Notes: generated by a model from the letters alone, not told the origin. A stretch of DNA of 64,000 bases from Streptomyces natalensis ATCC 27448 (GCF_000935125.1 NZ_JRKI01000018.1:248001-312000), one strand, 5' to 3'. Positions 24,307-33,839 are shown, counted from the stretch's first letter. A program made the numbers and translations.

Positions 24307-25920
24307 GTGAATGATGATCGCCGTCGCGCCCTCGTCCGTCGCCGGGTTCTCCGGGCCGGTCTGGCCACCCTCAGCACGCTGTCGTTGTTGTCCGCACTAC
24401 CGGCCGCCGCGCAGCCGGCCGACCCCCCGACTCAACAGCCGCGTTCGGCACGCTCGCTGACCGCGTCCGAAGCACGCACCGCCGCCTATCTGGAGTCCAT
24501 ACGCCAGGACCCCGCACGGCTGCACGGCTTCTTCCGGCACCTGCCGAAGGGCGGTGATCTGCACAACCACCTTTCCGGCGCCGTCCCCACCGAGTTCCTG
24601 ATCACACTCGCCGCGAAGGACGGGCTGTGCATCGACCGGAAGACCATGACGGCGGTCCCGCCGCCGTGCGGGCCGGGGAAGCGGCCCGCGGCGGACGCCC
24701 GGACCGACCGGGCGTTCCACGACGCGCTGGTGCGCGCCTGGTCCATGCAGGACTTCCCGCCGGGGGAGTCGGGGCACGACCACTTCTTCGACACGTTCGG
24801 CAAGTTCGGCGAGGTGACCTGGCGCCACCGCGGCGCGCTGTTGTCGAAGGTCGCCGACGGCATGGCCGAGCAGAACCAGTTCTACCTGGAGACGCTGGTC
24901 ACCCCCGCCTCCGAGGAAGCCAAGAAGCTTGCCGATCAGGTCGGTTGGGACGGCGACCTCGCGCGTATGCACAAGGCCCTGGTGGCCGACGGCAAGCTGG
25001 ACCGCCTGGTGGCCACGGCCCGTAAGGAAGCGGACGAGGCGGACACCGAGTTCCGCAGGGTCTCGCGCTGCGGCACCTCCCGTCCCGCCCCCGGCTGCCG
25101 CCTGACCGTGCGCTGGAACTCCCAGGTCTCCCGGGGCAGCAGCCCCGAACGGGTCTTCACGCAGATGGAACTGGGCATGCGCCTGGCCGAGCGGGACCCG
25201 CGGTTCACCGCGGTCAACCTGGTCCAGCCCGAGGACGGGGACAGCGCCCTGCGCAACTACACCCTCCAGATGCGGATGCTGGCCTATCTGCACCGCACCT
25301 ACCCGCGGGCCCACATCACCCTGCACGCCGGCGAGCTGTGGCCGGGCCTGGCCAAACCGGAAGACCTGAAGTTCCATATCAACCAGGCCGTCGACGTCGC
25401 CCACGCCGAACGCATCGGCCACGGCGTCGACCTCGTGCACGAGGACAACTGGCGGCAGCTGGCACGGACCATGGCGGACCGCGAGGTGGCCGTCGAGGTC
25501 CCGTTCACCAGCAACGCCCAGATACTCGGCGTCAAGGGCGCCGAGCACCCCTTCACGGTCTACCGCGCGTACGGCGTGCCGATCGTGCTGGCCACCGACG
25601 ACCCCGGTATCTCCCGCATCGACATCACGCACGAGTACCGGTACGCCTCCAGGACGTATCACCTCGGCTACGGCGAGCTGAAGGACCTGGCCCGCGCCTC
25701 ACTGGAGTACGCCTTCCTCCCCGGCCGCAGCCTGTGGCGGGGCAACCCGACACGGGACGGCTACCGACCGGTCGCCGCCTGCCGCGGACAGCTCCCCGGC
25801 AGCGGGTCCCCGGGTGCCGCCTGCCGTCACCTGCTCGCGTCCAGCCCCAAGGCGGCCGTCCAGTGGCGGCAGGAAACCGCCTCCGCCTCCTTCGAGCGGA
25901 ACTTCGCGCTTCCCCGCTGA
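24307..25920 (+). CDS. Secreted adenosine-deaminase-family protein
   Basis: The 537-residue protein starts with an RRR-containing Tat-like signal peptide (RRRVLRAGLATLSTLSLLSA, cleavage near AAAQPA) and then has the adenosine deaminase fold. The zinc and catalytic motifs are LHNHLSGA, ITLHAGELW (Glu), ERIGHGVDL and ATDDPGIS. The extracellular ADGF-type layout and the cysteines suit secretion. It deaminates adenosine or a related purine outside the cell. GTG 24307 is preferred because it places the signal peptide at the N-terminus; GTG 24256 is an upstream alternative. Its last 296 bp lie antisense to the alpha/beta hydrolase gene. Confidence 0.8.
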   Translation: MNDDRRRALVRRRVLRAGLATLSTLSLLSALPAAAQPADPPTQQPRSARSLTASEARTAAYLESIRQDPARLHGFFRHLPKGGDLHNHLSGAVPTEFLITLAAKDGLCIDRKTMTAVPPPCGPGKRPAADARTDRAFHDALVRAWSMQDFPPGESGHDHFFDTFGKFGEVTWRHRGALLSKVADGMAEQNQFYLETLVTPASEEAKKLADQVGWDGDLARMHKALVADGKLDRLVATARKEADEADTEFRRVSRCGTSRPAPGCRLTVRWNSQVSRGSSPERVFTQMELGMRLAERDPRFTAVNLVQPEDGDSALRNYTLQMRMLAYLHRTYPRAHITLHAGELWPGLAKPEDLKFHINQAVDVAHAERIGHGVDLVHEDNWRQLARTMADREVAVEVPFTSNAQILGVKGAEHPFTVYRAYGVPIVLATDDPGISRIDITHEYRYASRTYHLGYGELKDLARASLEYAFLPGRSLWRGNPTRDGYRPVAACRGQLPGSGSPGAACRHLLASSPKAAVQWRQETASASFERNFALPR

Positions 25921-26812
25921 GTTCTGCGGCGCCACCGGTCCGGTCGAGGAGGTGCCCGATCGCGTCCGCGACGAGTCCGGGCTGCTCGGCCTGGACGAAG
26001 TGACCCGAGTCGACCTCCTCGAACCGCCCGTCCGGCAGCGTCTCCACCCAGCGCCGCTGATGCTCGGCGATGACGGCGTGCTGCTGTTCCCGGCCCTTCG
26101 CGGGGCGGGACGCCGACAGCAGCACCGTCGGGCATGCCGGGAGGGCGGGCGGCTCGGCGCGGAGCCGGGGGAGGGCCGCGGCCACGGCCTTGAGCTCCTT
26201 CCGCGTCTGCGCGATACCGGCCGGGACGAAGTCCTCGGCGAGCATGGTGGCGTAGGTGTCCGCCGGGAACACACGACGGACGTTCCCGCTGGCCATCCGG
26301 GCCAGCGGCCGGAACCGCACCAGTGCCTGGGTCACCCCCAGCGCCTGGTCGACCCGCGCGGCGGTCCGGTCGAACGTGTCGTAGACGGGCGCGCGCTCCG
26401 GCGTCGGGTCGAGCAGCAGCAGCCCCCGCAGCCGCGGCCCCAGCCGTTCCGCCGCGCGGCGGGCGACCAGCCCGCCCATGCTGTGGGCGACGAGCACCAG
26501 CCCGTCCGGCTCCGGAACCACCGCCTCGACCAGCGCGACCAGGTCGGCGGCCATATCGTCGATCCCCACCTGCTGTGCGGTCCGGCCGCTGCGGCCGAAT
26601 CCGGCGCGGTCGTAGGCCACCAGGCGGGCCCGGTCGGCCAGCAGCGGCGCCACCGCGTCCCAGCACGTCCGGCCCTGCCCCTGACCGGCCTCGAAGACGA
26701 CCCGGTCGGTGCCCCGGCCCGACTCCTCCACATGCACGGTGCGCCCGTTCACCGCCACTGTCCGCCCCGTCGCCTGCCGCATATCCGCCCCCGTGCTGCT
26801 CATGACGTCCAT
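25625..26812 (-). CDS. Alpha/beta hydrolase with an antisense-derived C-terminal tail
   Basis: Residues 1 to about 285 form an alpha/beta hydrolase. VVFEAGQGQGRTCWD precedes the oxyanion loop, VAHSMGGLVARRA carries the nucleophile Ser, and VDSGHFVQAEQPGLV carries the catalytic His. After about residue 295 the sequence becomes Arg-rich and has no hydrolase character, because the frame runs 296 bp into the complementary strand of the deaminase gene before meeting a stop. The stop codon was probably lost by a deletion or convergent rearrangement. Substrate unknown. Divergent from an HTH regulator gene. Confidence 0.75.
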   Translation of the reverse strand: MDVMSSTGADMRQATGRTVAVNGRTVHVEESGRGTDRVVFEAGQGQGRTCWDAVAPLLADRARLVAYDRAGFGRSGRTAQQVGIDDMAADLVALVEAVVPEPDGLVLVAHSMGGLVARRAAERLGPRLRGLLLLDPTPERAPVYDTFDRTAARVDQALGVTQALVRFRPLARMASGNVRRVFPADTYATMLAEDFVPAGIAQTRKELKAVAAALPRLRAEPPALPACPTVLLSASRPAKGREQQHAVIAEHQRRWVETLPDGRFEEVDSGHFVQAEQPGLVADAIGHLLDRTGGAAELSGEARSSARRRRRRFPAATGRPPWGWTRAGDGRRHPGTRCRGAVRGRRRPVGSRPVSGCPATGCGRGGRRTPVRRGPGPSARRSRGDTSWRRTGTRA

Positions 26813-26870
26813 CCCTCGTGGCTCATGATTTCAATTTCGATAACGGTAGCACTCGTGAAATAGTGGTGGT

Positions 26871-27431
26871 GTGGATACCGCCGATCTGCTTCTCCATCCG
26901 GTCCGTCTGCGCGTGGTGCACGCCCTGTCCGGCGGGCGCGAGCTCACCACCGGCGAGCTGTGCGCCCGGATGCCGGAGGCGTCGAAGGTGACCGTCTACC
27001 GGCACGTCGCCCTGCTGGCGGAGGCCGGGTTCCTCGAAGTGGCCGCGGAGCACCGCGTACGCAATGTGGTCGAGCGCCGGTACCGGCTGCGCCGGGACCG
27101 TCCCTCGATCGACGGTGACGCCGCCGCGGCCATGTCCCTGGACGACCACCGCCGCGGCTTCGCCGCCGCCATGGCCGTCCTCATCGCGGAGTTCAACGCC
27201 TACCTCGACCGCGACGGCGCCAACCCGACCGCCGACCTGGTCTCCTACCGTCAGGGCACGCTCTGGCTCAACCCGGACGAACTCGCCGAACTCCTCGGAG
27301 AACTGGTCGCGGTCCTGCAACCGCGCCTGGGCAGGGAGCCGGCGCCGGGCCGCGCGCCGTATCTGCTCAGCCCCGTCCTCTTTCCTGCCGAGCCGCCTTC
27401 CGACGGGTCCGCGCCGGAGCGGACTGGCTGA
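26871..27431 (+). CDS. Winged-helix (ArsR-like) transcriptional regulator
   Basis: The 186-residue protein begins with a winged HTH: LLLHPVRLRVVHALSG, LTTGELCARMPEASKVTVYR and HVALLAEAGFLEV. Its C-terminal half is helical and could be a dimerisation or ligand domain. It is divergent from the alpha/beta hydrolase gene across 58 bp, so it probably controls that gene. It converges on and overlaps the SpoIIE phosphatase gene by 65 bp. The spacer holds TTTCGATAAC and a CACT-N8-AGTG dyad that could be its operator. Confidence 0.8.
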   Translation: MDTADLLLHPVRLRVVHALSGGRELTTGELCARMPEASKVTVYRHVALLAEAGFLEVAAEHRVRNVVERRYRLRRDRPSIDGDAAAAMSLDDHRRGFAAAMAVLIAEFNAYLDRDGANPTADLVSYRQGTLWLNPDELAELLGELVAVLQPRLGREPAPGRAPYLLSPVLFPAEPPSDGSAPERTG

Positions 27432-29922
27432 GCAGCAGGGCGATGTCGTCCATGCGCTTGGGGGAGTGGCGCGCCTCCAGGAGGAGTCTGTCGGCGAGTT
27501 CCTCCAGGGAGTCGGCCTGCACATGGGCCAGTGCGGCGCGGAGCCGGTCGATGCCCGTGGTGATGTCCGCGCCGCGCCGTTCCACCAGCCCGTCCGTGTA
27601 CAGGGCCAGGATCGCGCCGGGCGGGAACTGCACATCACATTCGGGGTAGGTGGCGGTGTCCGCCACGCCGAGCAGGGGGCCGGGCGGCAGATCCAGGACG
27701 GCCGTGTCCCCGTCGGCCCGGCGCAGCAACGGCGGGCAGTGGCCCGCGAGGACCACGCGGGCGATGCCCGACTCCGGAGTGAGGCGGACGTAGCAGCAGC
27801 TGGCGAGGAGGCCGGGGTCGAGGTCCAGGAGCAGGCGGTTGGTGCTGGAGATCACGTCGCCGGGCTGTTGGCCCGCGGTGGCGAAGGCCCGTACGGCGCT
27901 GCGGAGTTGGCCCATGACGGCCGCGGCGGCGACGTTGTGCCCCTCGACGTCGCCGACGACCAGCGCGACACCGTCGCGGGTGGGGATGACGTCGTACCAG
28001 TCGCCGCCGATGTCCATACCGCGCGTTCCCGGCAGATAGCGGCCCGCGACGCGGACGTCGGGGAGGGTGGGCAGCCGGTGCGGCAGCAGGGCGTCCTGGA
28101 GCCCGTGGGCGACGGCGAATTCGGCGTCGTAGAGCCTGGCGCGCTCCAGTGCGTGGGCGATCAGCCCGCCCAGCGCGGTCAGCAGGTCCCGCTCGTCGTC
28201 CCGGAACCGGTGGGCCTCGTCGAAGCCGAGGACGCAGGCCCCCACCGGGCGGTTGGACGCGATGAGCGGCAGGAACGCCCACGAGCCGGACTCGCTCACC
28301 GGGAAGCCGGGGTAGGTCTGCGCGAACGCCTGCCGCGACTCGATGAACAACGGAGCCCCGGAGAGCAGCGCGTCCGATACGGGCAGGCCGGCGCGGAGCG
28401 GCGCGCCTTCGAACCGGTCGAGGACGTCGAGGACCTCCTGCCGGTAGCCGCGCTGGGAGAGCTGGTACAGGCGGCCTTCGGTCACCACGTAGAGGGCCAG
28501 CCGCCGGCCGCCGACGGCGGGCAGCAGCTGTTCGGCGACGACCTCGCACACCTCGTGGGCGGTGACCGCCTCGGTCAGTGCGCTGCCGAGCTGGAGCACG
28601 CGGTAGAGCGTGCCCAGGCGCGGGGCGCCGGGCGGCGGCGACGGCCCGGCCGCCACGTCGTCCGCGACCGGCGCCCCGGGACCGGCATCGGCCGGGACCG
28701 GTCCCCGCAGGCGCGCCACCCAGCCCGTCATGCCCTGTGCGCCCGGGTGGAGGGAGAACACCAGCCAGGGGTCGGGCGGACGGCGGGCGAGGAAGGAGAC
28801 CGGCTGCTGGGAGATCATGGCGGCCCGGTAGCGGTCCTCGTAGGCGGGATCGGCCAGCCAGGGAAGGACGTCCCAGGGGCGCCGGCCCAGCAGGTCGTCC
28901 CGGCGGACCCGCAGCAGGCTCTCCAGGCCGTGGTTGGCGTAGGTGACCCGGCCGTCCGGGGCGAGCGCGAAGAAGCCGTCCGCGAGCCGCTCGATCGCCT
29001 CGACGGCGGCCATACCGGTTCCCGAATCGAGGACGGCGCCGACCAGATGGGGCCGCGCCCGCCGGTCGTCGGGAGCCTGCGGTACGCGGCCCCACAGCTC
29101 GACGGCGCGGTGCCCGCCGCCGTCCCGCAGGTGCAGCGAAAGCGCCAGGACGTGGCCCTCCGCCGCCGCGGTCCGGGCGGCGGACCGGAAGCCGGGGAGG
29201 TCGGCGTCGTCGATCCTGGCGGCCAGGGTGGCCGCCCGCCCGTCGAACTCGCCCGGGCCGATCCCGAAGATCGCGCACAGTTCGTCGTCCGCCACGAGGG
29301 CCCCGGTGTCGAGGTCCCAGTCGAACAGTCCCACCCGCACGGCCGGAGCCGCCCGCGCGGGGACCGCCACCGGGACGGTCTCCGCATCGCTCAAGGCCAG
29401 GGCGCCGCGTGCGTCCAGCTCGGCGAGCGAGGCGCCGAGGCGGTCGGCGGTGGCGCGCAACCGCCGTCGCTGCGCCTTCGACAGACCATCGCCCTCCCCC
29501 GGACCGGCGGCCCACACCACGGCCATCGCCCCGAAGGCCACGTTTCCCGCCTTCACCTGCACGGATGCGGATCCGAAGGCGTACGGCAGCGCCATGGCGA
29601 GCTGCGGGAAGCGCCGCATGGTCTCGTCGGCCCCGGCCAGATGGACCGTGCGCCCGGTCCGGTACGCCACCGCCACCGGGATGTCGCTGCTGACCGGGAT
29701 GCGCTGCCAGCCGCCGAGCAGGGAGGGCGGCGTTCCGCAGACCGCGCTCAGCACGAGCGAGCGGCGGTCGCGCGACACCAGGAACACGCTCCCGGCATGC
29801 GCCCCGGTCGCCTCGACGGCCCTGACGGCGGCGCTGACCAGTGCGTCGTCACGCTCCGACGCCGCGTCGGCGCCCAGCGTTCCGAACGGCTGTGTGCTCG
29901 GCTCCGTACGGCTGGGTGGCAT
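27367..29922 (-). CDS. GAF/PAS-SpoIIE PP2C-type phosphatase
   Basis: The 851-residue signalling protein has an N-terminal GAF-like region (residues 25-175), two PAS-like regions (about 190-390), a second GAF domain (about 440-600, with FEGAPLRAGLPVSDAL) and a C-terminal SpoIIE phosphatase domain. The phosphatase shows GGDWYDVI, VVGDVEGHNVAAAAVMGQLR and LALYTDGLVERRG with its metal aspartates. Such proteins dephosphorylate STAS anti-anti-sigma factors. A STAS gene lies at 30594. No kinase domain is fused here. General regulator, probably not part of the biosynthetic cluster. Confidence 0.9.
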   Translation of the reverse strand: MPPSRTEPSTQPFGTLGADAASERDDALVSAAVRAVEATGAHAGSVFLVSRDRRSLVLSAVCGTPPSLLGGWQRIPVSSDIPVAVAYRTGRTVHLAGADETMRRFPQLAMALPYAFGSASVQVKAGNVAFGAMAVVWAAGPGEGDGLSKAQRRRLRATADRLGASLAELDARGALALSDAETVPVAVPARAAPAVRVGLFDWDLDTGALVADDELCAIFGIGPGEFDGRAATLAARIDDADLPGFRSAARTAAAEGHVLALSLHLRDGGGHRAVELWGRVPQAPDDRRARPHLVGAVLDSGTGMAAVEAIERLADGFFALAPDGRVTYANHGLESLLRVRRDDLLGRRPWDVLPWLADPAYEDRYRAAMISQQPVSFLARRPPDPWLVFSLHPGAQGMTGWVARLRGPVPADAGPGAPVADDVAAGPSPPPGAPRLGTLYRVLQLGSALTEAVTAHEVCEVVAEQLLPAVGGRRLALYVVTEGRLYQLSQRGYRQEVLDVLDRFEGAPLRAGLPVSDALLSGAPLFIESRQAFAQTYPGFPVSESGSWAFLPLIASNRPVGACVLGFDEAHRFRDDERDLLTALGGLIAHALERARLYDAEFAVAHGLQDALLPHRLPTLPDVRVAGRYLPGTRGMDIGGDWYDVIPTRDGVALVVGDVEGHNVAAAAVMGQLRSAVRAFATAGQQPGDVISSTNRLLLDLDPGLLASCCYVRLTPESGIARVVLAGHCPPLLRRADGDTAVLDLPPGPLLGVADTATYPECDVQFPPGAILALYTDGLVERRGADITTGIDRLRAALAHVQADSLEELADRLLLEARHSPKRMDDIALLLSQSAPARTRRKAARQERGRG

Positions 29923-29964
29923 AACGCCTTCTCAAGCCTTCTCACGCCTGCTCACGCGTTGTTC

Positions 29965-29989
29965 GGACTGCCGTATGCGCGGGCAGTCC
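29965..29989. promoter_or_regulatory. Inverted repeat upstream of the SpoIIE phosphatase gene
   Basis: GGACTGCC (29965-29972) and GGCAGTCC (29982-29989) form an 8-bp dyad 43 bp upstream of the phosphatase start. It could be a regulator site or a small hairpin; nothing more can be said. Confidence 0.35.
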
Positions 29990-30058
29990 TGTCCTTCGCA
30001 TTTTAGGCGTCGGGCCCCTGCCGACCCATCGGTCAGGCCCCAGGGTCCCTTCAGGGCT

Positions 30059-30415
30059 CTAGACGAGCGGATTCTGCCCGACGGCCTTGCAGACGGCGAA
30101 CGCCTCGCCCTTGCTGGACGGGAAGTGGAGGATTTCGGGCAGGCACGGGTCGCTCGCGAGGGGGAGGCCCGGACCGCCGCCGCAGTGGTTCGCGGGTGTG
30201 GTGGCGGGGAGGTAGGCCCTCCTGTTGGGGAAGCCGCCCCCTCCGGTGCCGACGCCGTACGCGGTGGCCGACCCGTGGTTGGCGCAGACATTGTCGAACG
30301 TGGCGTTGCCCAGCCCGACGATCGACGTCGCCGAGGCGCCGGGCGCCGCGGCCCAGTCGATCGCGAGGACACCCGCCGCCAGAACGAGGCGGGCAGCGGC
30401 ACGTCGATGCTTCAT
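30059..30415 (-). CDS. Small secreted protein of unknown function
   Basis: The 118-residue product has a basic N-terminus and a hydrophobic core ending ASA (signal peptide, cleavage near residue 30). The mature part is Gly/Pro-rich with four cysteines (NVCANHGSA, ANHCGGG, SDPCLPEI, FAVCKAVG) that could form two disulfides. The start SIVGLGNATFDN recalls short exported Streptomyces proteins, but it lacks the chaplin motif. Exported, disulfide-bonded; function unknown. Confidence 0.6.
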   Translation of the reverse strand: MKHRRAAARLVLAAGVLAIDWAAAPGASATSIVGLGNATFDNVCANHGSATAYGVGTGGGGFPNRRAYLPATTPANHCGGGPGLPLASDPCLPEILHFPSSKGEAFAVCKAVGQNPLV

Positions 30416-30593
30416 GGAGGGGCTCCCCGCAGTGGATGTCGCGTTCTCGGGATGACGCGTTCTTGAACGGGATCAACGGCATGAGCGGATCCGGGACACG
30501 GGCGGAGGGGGCGTCCGGGTGAGATGCACCCTTTGTGGCCCTTGACACCGCTATGTCCAGGGTTTATCTCCATCAACAAGGAGGTGGTGACCC

Positions 30594-30947
30594 ATGGCCG
30601 TGACGCTTGACGGGTTCCGGGCCGTTCCCCGGTGGTCCGACGGACGGGCCACCCTCGTCGTCTCGGGGGAGATCGACTATGTCACCGCGCCCTGCCTGCG
30701 GGAGGCGCTGGACACCTGCCTGGCCCGTCGGCCCCGGCGAATCGATGTCGACTTCCGTGCGGTCACCTTCTGCGACATCAGCGGGCTCAATGCCCTGCTG
30801 GGAGCGCGCCGCAAGGCCCGCGACGCGGGCGCCCGCCTGCATGTGGTCAACGTCCGGGAATCTCTCGTCGCCATGCTGTTCCGCCGCGTCCAGGCCGAGG
30901 ATCTGATCGCGCCGGGTGCGCTGCGCGTCGACCGCCTCGCCGACTGA
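30594..30947 (+). CDS. STAS-domain anti-sigma factor antagonist
   Basis: The 117-residue single STAS domain has VVSGEIDYVTAPCLREAL and the phosphorylation region VTFCDISGLNALLGA, in which the Ser of DISG is the expected regulatory site. Ribosome site AAGGAGGTG lies 7 nt before ATG 30594. It probably works in a partner-switching module with an anti-sigma factor and a phosphatase such as the SpoIIE protein at 27367-29922. Confidence 0.9.
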   Translation: MAVTLDGFRAVPRWSDGRATLVVSGEIDYVTAPCLREALDTCLARRPRRIDVDFRAVTFCDISGLNALLGARRKARDAGARLHVVNVRESLVAMLFRRVQAEDLIAPGALRVDRLAD

Positions 30948-31077
30948 ATCACGGGCTCGGACGGGAAGCACGGGCTCGGGCGGCACCACGGGTCCGGACC
31001 GCACCGCGGGCCCGCCGCCGACTCCTCTCCGCCCCGGTCTCACCTGGTGGGACAGCGGGCCGGATCCTCTAAGCGCC

Positions 31078-31110
31078 CGATAATCCAGCGATAAACGGGC
31101 CCCCTAGCGT
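31078..31110 (+). promoter_or_regulatory. SARP-type operator-promoter for ybaK-like gene and trpC
   Basis: CGATAA (31078-31083) is repeated 11 bp later (31089-31094), and the -10-like TAGCGT starts at 31105, 16 bp after the second box starts. Both boxes are perfect. A palindrome, GGTCAC-G-GTGACC (31131-31143), follows in the leader. This is the clearest copy of the cluster motif and lies 90 bp before the first gene. Confidence 0.8.
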
Positions 31111-31200
31111 CAGTTCCGTCAACCACGGCAGGTCACGGTGACCGGGATGACCCGTGCCGGAATCCGTCGGGCGCCTCGGAACGGACTAAGGAGAACGGAC

Positions 31201-31728
31201 ATGCCGCACAGAGCCGGCGCGGCCCCCGCCGAGGAGGCGCCCGAAGGCGAACATACCGCCGCGGGGCGGCTGTTGCGGCTGCTGGAGGCGGGCGGCGCCC
31301 GCTTCGAGCTGCTGGAGCACGCACCCGAGGGGCAGACCGTACGGGCCAGCGCACTGCGCGGGCACGCCCTCGCGGCGGCGGCCAAGTGCATGATCGTCAC
31401 GGTGACCGGCGGCACCGACGGCGCCCGGCATGTGCTCGCCGTGATACCCGGCGACCGGCGGGTGGACCTGGACCGGATCGCGGGCGAGTACGGCGGGAAA
31501 CGGGCCCGGCTCGCCGACCGCGTGCTGGCCGAGGGGCTGTCGGGCTGTGTGAGCGGGAGCATCATTCCGTTCTCGTTCCACGACGAGCTCACGGTGCTGG
31601 CCGACCCCGGGCTCTTCGACCACCCCACGCTGTACTTCAACGCCGCACGCCTGGACCTGTCCGTCGCCCTCGCCGCCGCGGACTACCGCGCACTGGCGAA
31701 CCCCCGGGTCGTGCCGATCGCCGTCTGA
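31201..31728 (+). CDS. YbaK/EbsC-type aminoacyl-tRNA deacylase-like protein
   Basis: The 175-residue protein has the YbaK/ProX fold pattern: an N-terminal helix, LLEHAPEGQTVRASALRG, AAKCMIVTV with the conserved Lys, LADRVLAEGLSGCVSGSIIP with the G-x-x-P-F loop, and VLADPGLFDHPTLYFNAAR. These enzymes hydrolyse mischarged or non-protein aminoacyl-tRNAs or thioesters. AAGGAG lies 8 nt before ATG 31201. It is the first gene after a SARP-type promoter and precedes trpC. It may protect translation from an unusual amino acid made by the cluster, such as diaminopropionate or a hydroxylated residue. Confidence 0.75.
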   Translation: MPHRAGAAPAEEAPEGEHTAAGRLLRLLEAGGARFELLEHAPEGQTVRASALRGHALAAAAKCMIVTVTGGTDGARHVLAVIPGDRRVDLDRIAGEYGGKRARLADRVLAEGLSGCVSGSIIPFSFHDELTVLADPGLFDHPTLYFNAARLDLSVALAAADYRALANPRVVPIAV

Positions 31729-31839
31729 CGGCCGCCGCCCGGCCCGTCACCCCCCCCGAACCGGAAGTGCCCGCGCCGCGGCATCCCCCCTGCGGCGCGC
31801 GGCGCTTCCCCCGCTCGTACACCCGAAGGAGCCGGCCCC

Positions 31840-32631
31840 ATGACCGTACTGGACGAGATCATCGGCGGCGTACGCGACGACCTGGCGGAGCGTCAACGCC
31901 GCCTGCCCGAAAGCGCGTTGCGCGACCGCGTCGCCGAGGCGCGGCCCGCGCTGGACGCCGCCGCCGTGCTGCGTGCCGCCGCGGACGTCCAGGTCATCGC
32001 CGAGGTCAAGCGGGCCAGCCCGTCCAAGGGTCCGCTGGCCGCCATCCCCGATCCGGCGGAACTGGCCGCCGTCTACGAGCGTTCCGGGGCCGCGGCCGTC
32101 AGCGTGCTCACCGAGCAGCGCCGGTTTCACGGTTCGCTCGCCGACCTCGACGCCGTACGCGCCGCCATCCGGATTCCGGTGCTGCGCAAGGACTTCGTGG
32201 TGACGCCCTATCAGCTGTGGGAGGCCCGTGCCCATGGCGCGGACCTGGTGCTGCTGATCGTGGCCGCGCTCGGTCACCGTCAGCTCGCCGAACTGACCGA
32301 ACTGGCCCGCGAGTTGGGCCTCACCGTACTGACCGAGGTGCACGACGAGGACGAGATCGAGCGCGCCCTGGCGGTCGACGCCTCGGTGATCGGCCTCAAC
32401 GCCCGCGATCTGAAGACCCTGGAGGTCGACCGCACCGCCTTCGCCCGGCTCGCGCCCCGTATCCCGCCGGGCGTGGTGCGCATCGCGGAGTCCGGTATCC
32501 GCGGACCGCAGGACGTGGCCGCCCTGGCCGCCCACGGCGCCGATGCGGTGCTGGTGGGCGAGGCCCTGGTGACGGGAGAGGGCGGCCCCGGCACGGTGCT
32601 GACCGCGCTGCGGAATGCGGGGCGGCGCTGA
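31840..32631 (+). CDS. trpC: Indole-3-glycerol-phosphate synthase
   Basis: The 263-residue (beta/alpha)8 protein has all family marks: [15 protein letters not shown] (catalytic Lys and phosphate site), [51 protein letters not shown] and VLVGEALV. It closes the indole ring in tryptophan synthesis. It follows the YbaK-type gene by 111 bp and converges on trpD. Cluster-located trpC copies supply extra tryptophan in lipopeptide clusters such as CDA. The organism surely has another copy for housekeeping, though this cannot be checked here. Confidence 0.93.
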   Translation: MTVLDEIIGGVRDDLAERQRRLPESALRDRVAEARPALDAAAVLRAAADVQVIAEVKRASPSKGPLAAIPDPAELAAVYERSGAAAVSVLTEQRRFHGSLADLDAVRAAIRIPVLRKDFVVTPYQLWEARAHGADLVLLIVAALGHRQLAELTELARELGLTVLTEVHDEDEIERALAVDASVIGLNARDLKTLEVDRTAFARLAPRIPPGVVRIAESGIRGPQDVAALAAHGADAVLVGEALVTGEGGPGTVLTALRNAGRR

Positions 32632-32653
32632 ACGGCACCGCCCGGCGCCCGGC

Positions 32654-33712
32654 TCAGCCCGCCGCGGCGAGCTTGGTGGAGACGGCCGCCCAGCGTTCCA
32701 GGACCGCAGCCGCCGCTCCCGTGTCGATCGCCTGCGCACCGCGCGCCATGGCGGCCGCGAGGCGCTCGGTGACCGGCCGGTCCGACAGGTCGAGCGCCGC
32801 GAGCCCGGCGGCCGCGGACAGCAGCACCGCATCGCGCACCGGCCCCCGTTCGCCGCGCAGCAGCGCCCGCGCCACCTCGGCGTTGTGGGCGGCGTCGGCG
32901 CCGCGCAGCGCCTGCGGCGGTGCATACGGGATGCCGAGGTCGCGCGGGTCGAACACCTCCGTACGCACCCGTCCGTCGCGCACCGACCAGACCGTGGAGG
33001 TGGTGGTGACCGTCAGCTCGTCCAGCCCGTCGTCGCCGCGGAAGACCAGCGCCGAAACGCCGCGCCGGGCCAGCACACCGGCGAGCAGCGGCGCCATCCT
33101 GGCGTCCGCCACACCGACCGCCTGCGCGGTGGGGCGGGCCGGATTGGTCAGCGGGCCGAGCGCGTTGAAGACCGTCGGGATGCCCAACTCCCTGCGGGGC
33201 GCGGCAGCATGACGTACCGACGGGTGGAAGAGCGGGGCGAAGCAGAAGGTGATGCCGACCTCCCGGACCAGCCCGGCGACATCGGCCACCGGCAGGTCCA
33301 GGGCCACCCCGAGCGCTTCGAGCACATCGGCCGAACCGGATGCGGAGGACGCGGAACGGTTGCCGTGCTTGACAACCCGGGCGCCCGCCCCCGCCGCGAC
33401 GATCGCCGACATCGTGGAGATGTTGACGCTGTGGGACCGGTCGCCGCCGGTGCCGACGATGTCGAGCGCCGGGCCCGGGACGTCGAGCGGCACGGCGTGC
33501 TCGTACATGGCCCGTACGAGCCCCTCGATCTCCGCCACCGTCTCGCCCTTGGCGCGCAGGGCCACCAGCAGACCGGCGAGTTGAGCCGGTGTCGCCCGGC
33601 CCCGCATCACCTGGTCCATGGCCCAGGCCGTGGCGTCCGCCGGGAGATCGTCTCCCGCCAGCAGTGCCGTGAAGATGTCCGGCCATGACTTTTCCCGATG
33701 TGTCACGGTCAC
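32654..33712 (-). CDS. trpD: Anthranilate phosphoribosyltransferase
   Basis: The 352-residue protein carries the PRPP and anthranilate motifs [35 protein letters not shown], and [16 protein letters not shown]. It joins anthranilate to PRPP. Start GTG 33712 has GAGGGG 10 nt upstream. It is transcribed toward trpC, opposite in direction, and diverges from the MocR regulator gene, whose direct-repeat operator lies in the shared promoter region. Part of the tryptophan supply set. Confidence 0.93.
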   Translation of the reverse strand: MTVTHREKSWPDIFTALLAGDDLPADATAWAMDQVMRGRATPAQLAGLLVALRAKGETVAEIEGLVRAMYEHAVPLDVPGPALDIVGTGGDRSHSVNISTMSAIVAAGAGARVVKHGNRSASSASGSADVLEALGVALDLPVADVAGLVREVGITFCFAPLFHPSVRHAAAPRRELGIPTVFNALGPLTNPARPTAQAVGVADARMAPLLAGVLARRGVSALVFRGDDGLDELTVTTTSTVWSVRDGRVRTEVFDPRDLGIPYAPPQALRGADAAHNAEVARALLRGERGPVRDAVLLSAAAGLAALDLSDRPVTERLAAAMARGAQAIDTGAAAAVLERWAAVSTKLAAAG

Positions 33713-33786
33713 GCGTCATCCCCTCTTCTCGGCCCCATTGCAGGGCGCGGCACGCAATAATTCTGCGGGCCGCAGCGGAACTTCGG

Positions 33787-33821
33787 CCAGACCAATTGTC
33801 TCCAGTGAATCCAGTCCAATT
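33787..33821. promoter_or_regulatory. Direct repeats, candidate MocR operator
   Basis: CCAGACCAATT (33787-33797) and CCAGTCCAATT (33811-33821) are direct repeats 24 bp apart in the gap between trpD and the MocR gene. MocR/GabR-type proteins often bind direct repeats next to their own gene, so this is a reasonable autoregulatory and trpD control site. Confidence 0.55.
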
Positions 33822-33839
33822 TCCCGGGGGAAAAGAAGA

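Noticed and set aside
27064..30006. 980-codon open frame on the plus strand
   Set aside because: Antisense of the SpoIIE phosphatase gene; low-complexity translation.
30059..30415. Chaplin
   Set aside because: The conserved chaplin core with paired Cys and the amyloid-forming segment is missing.
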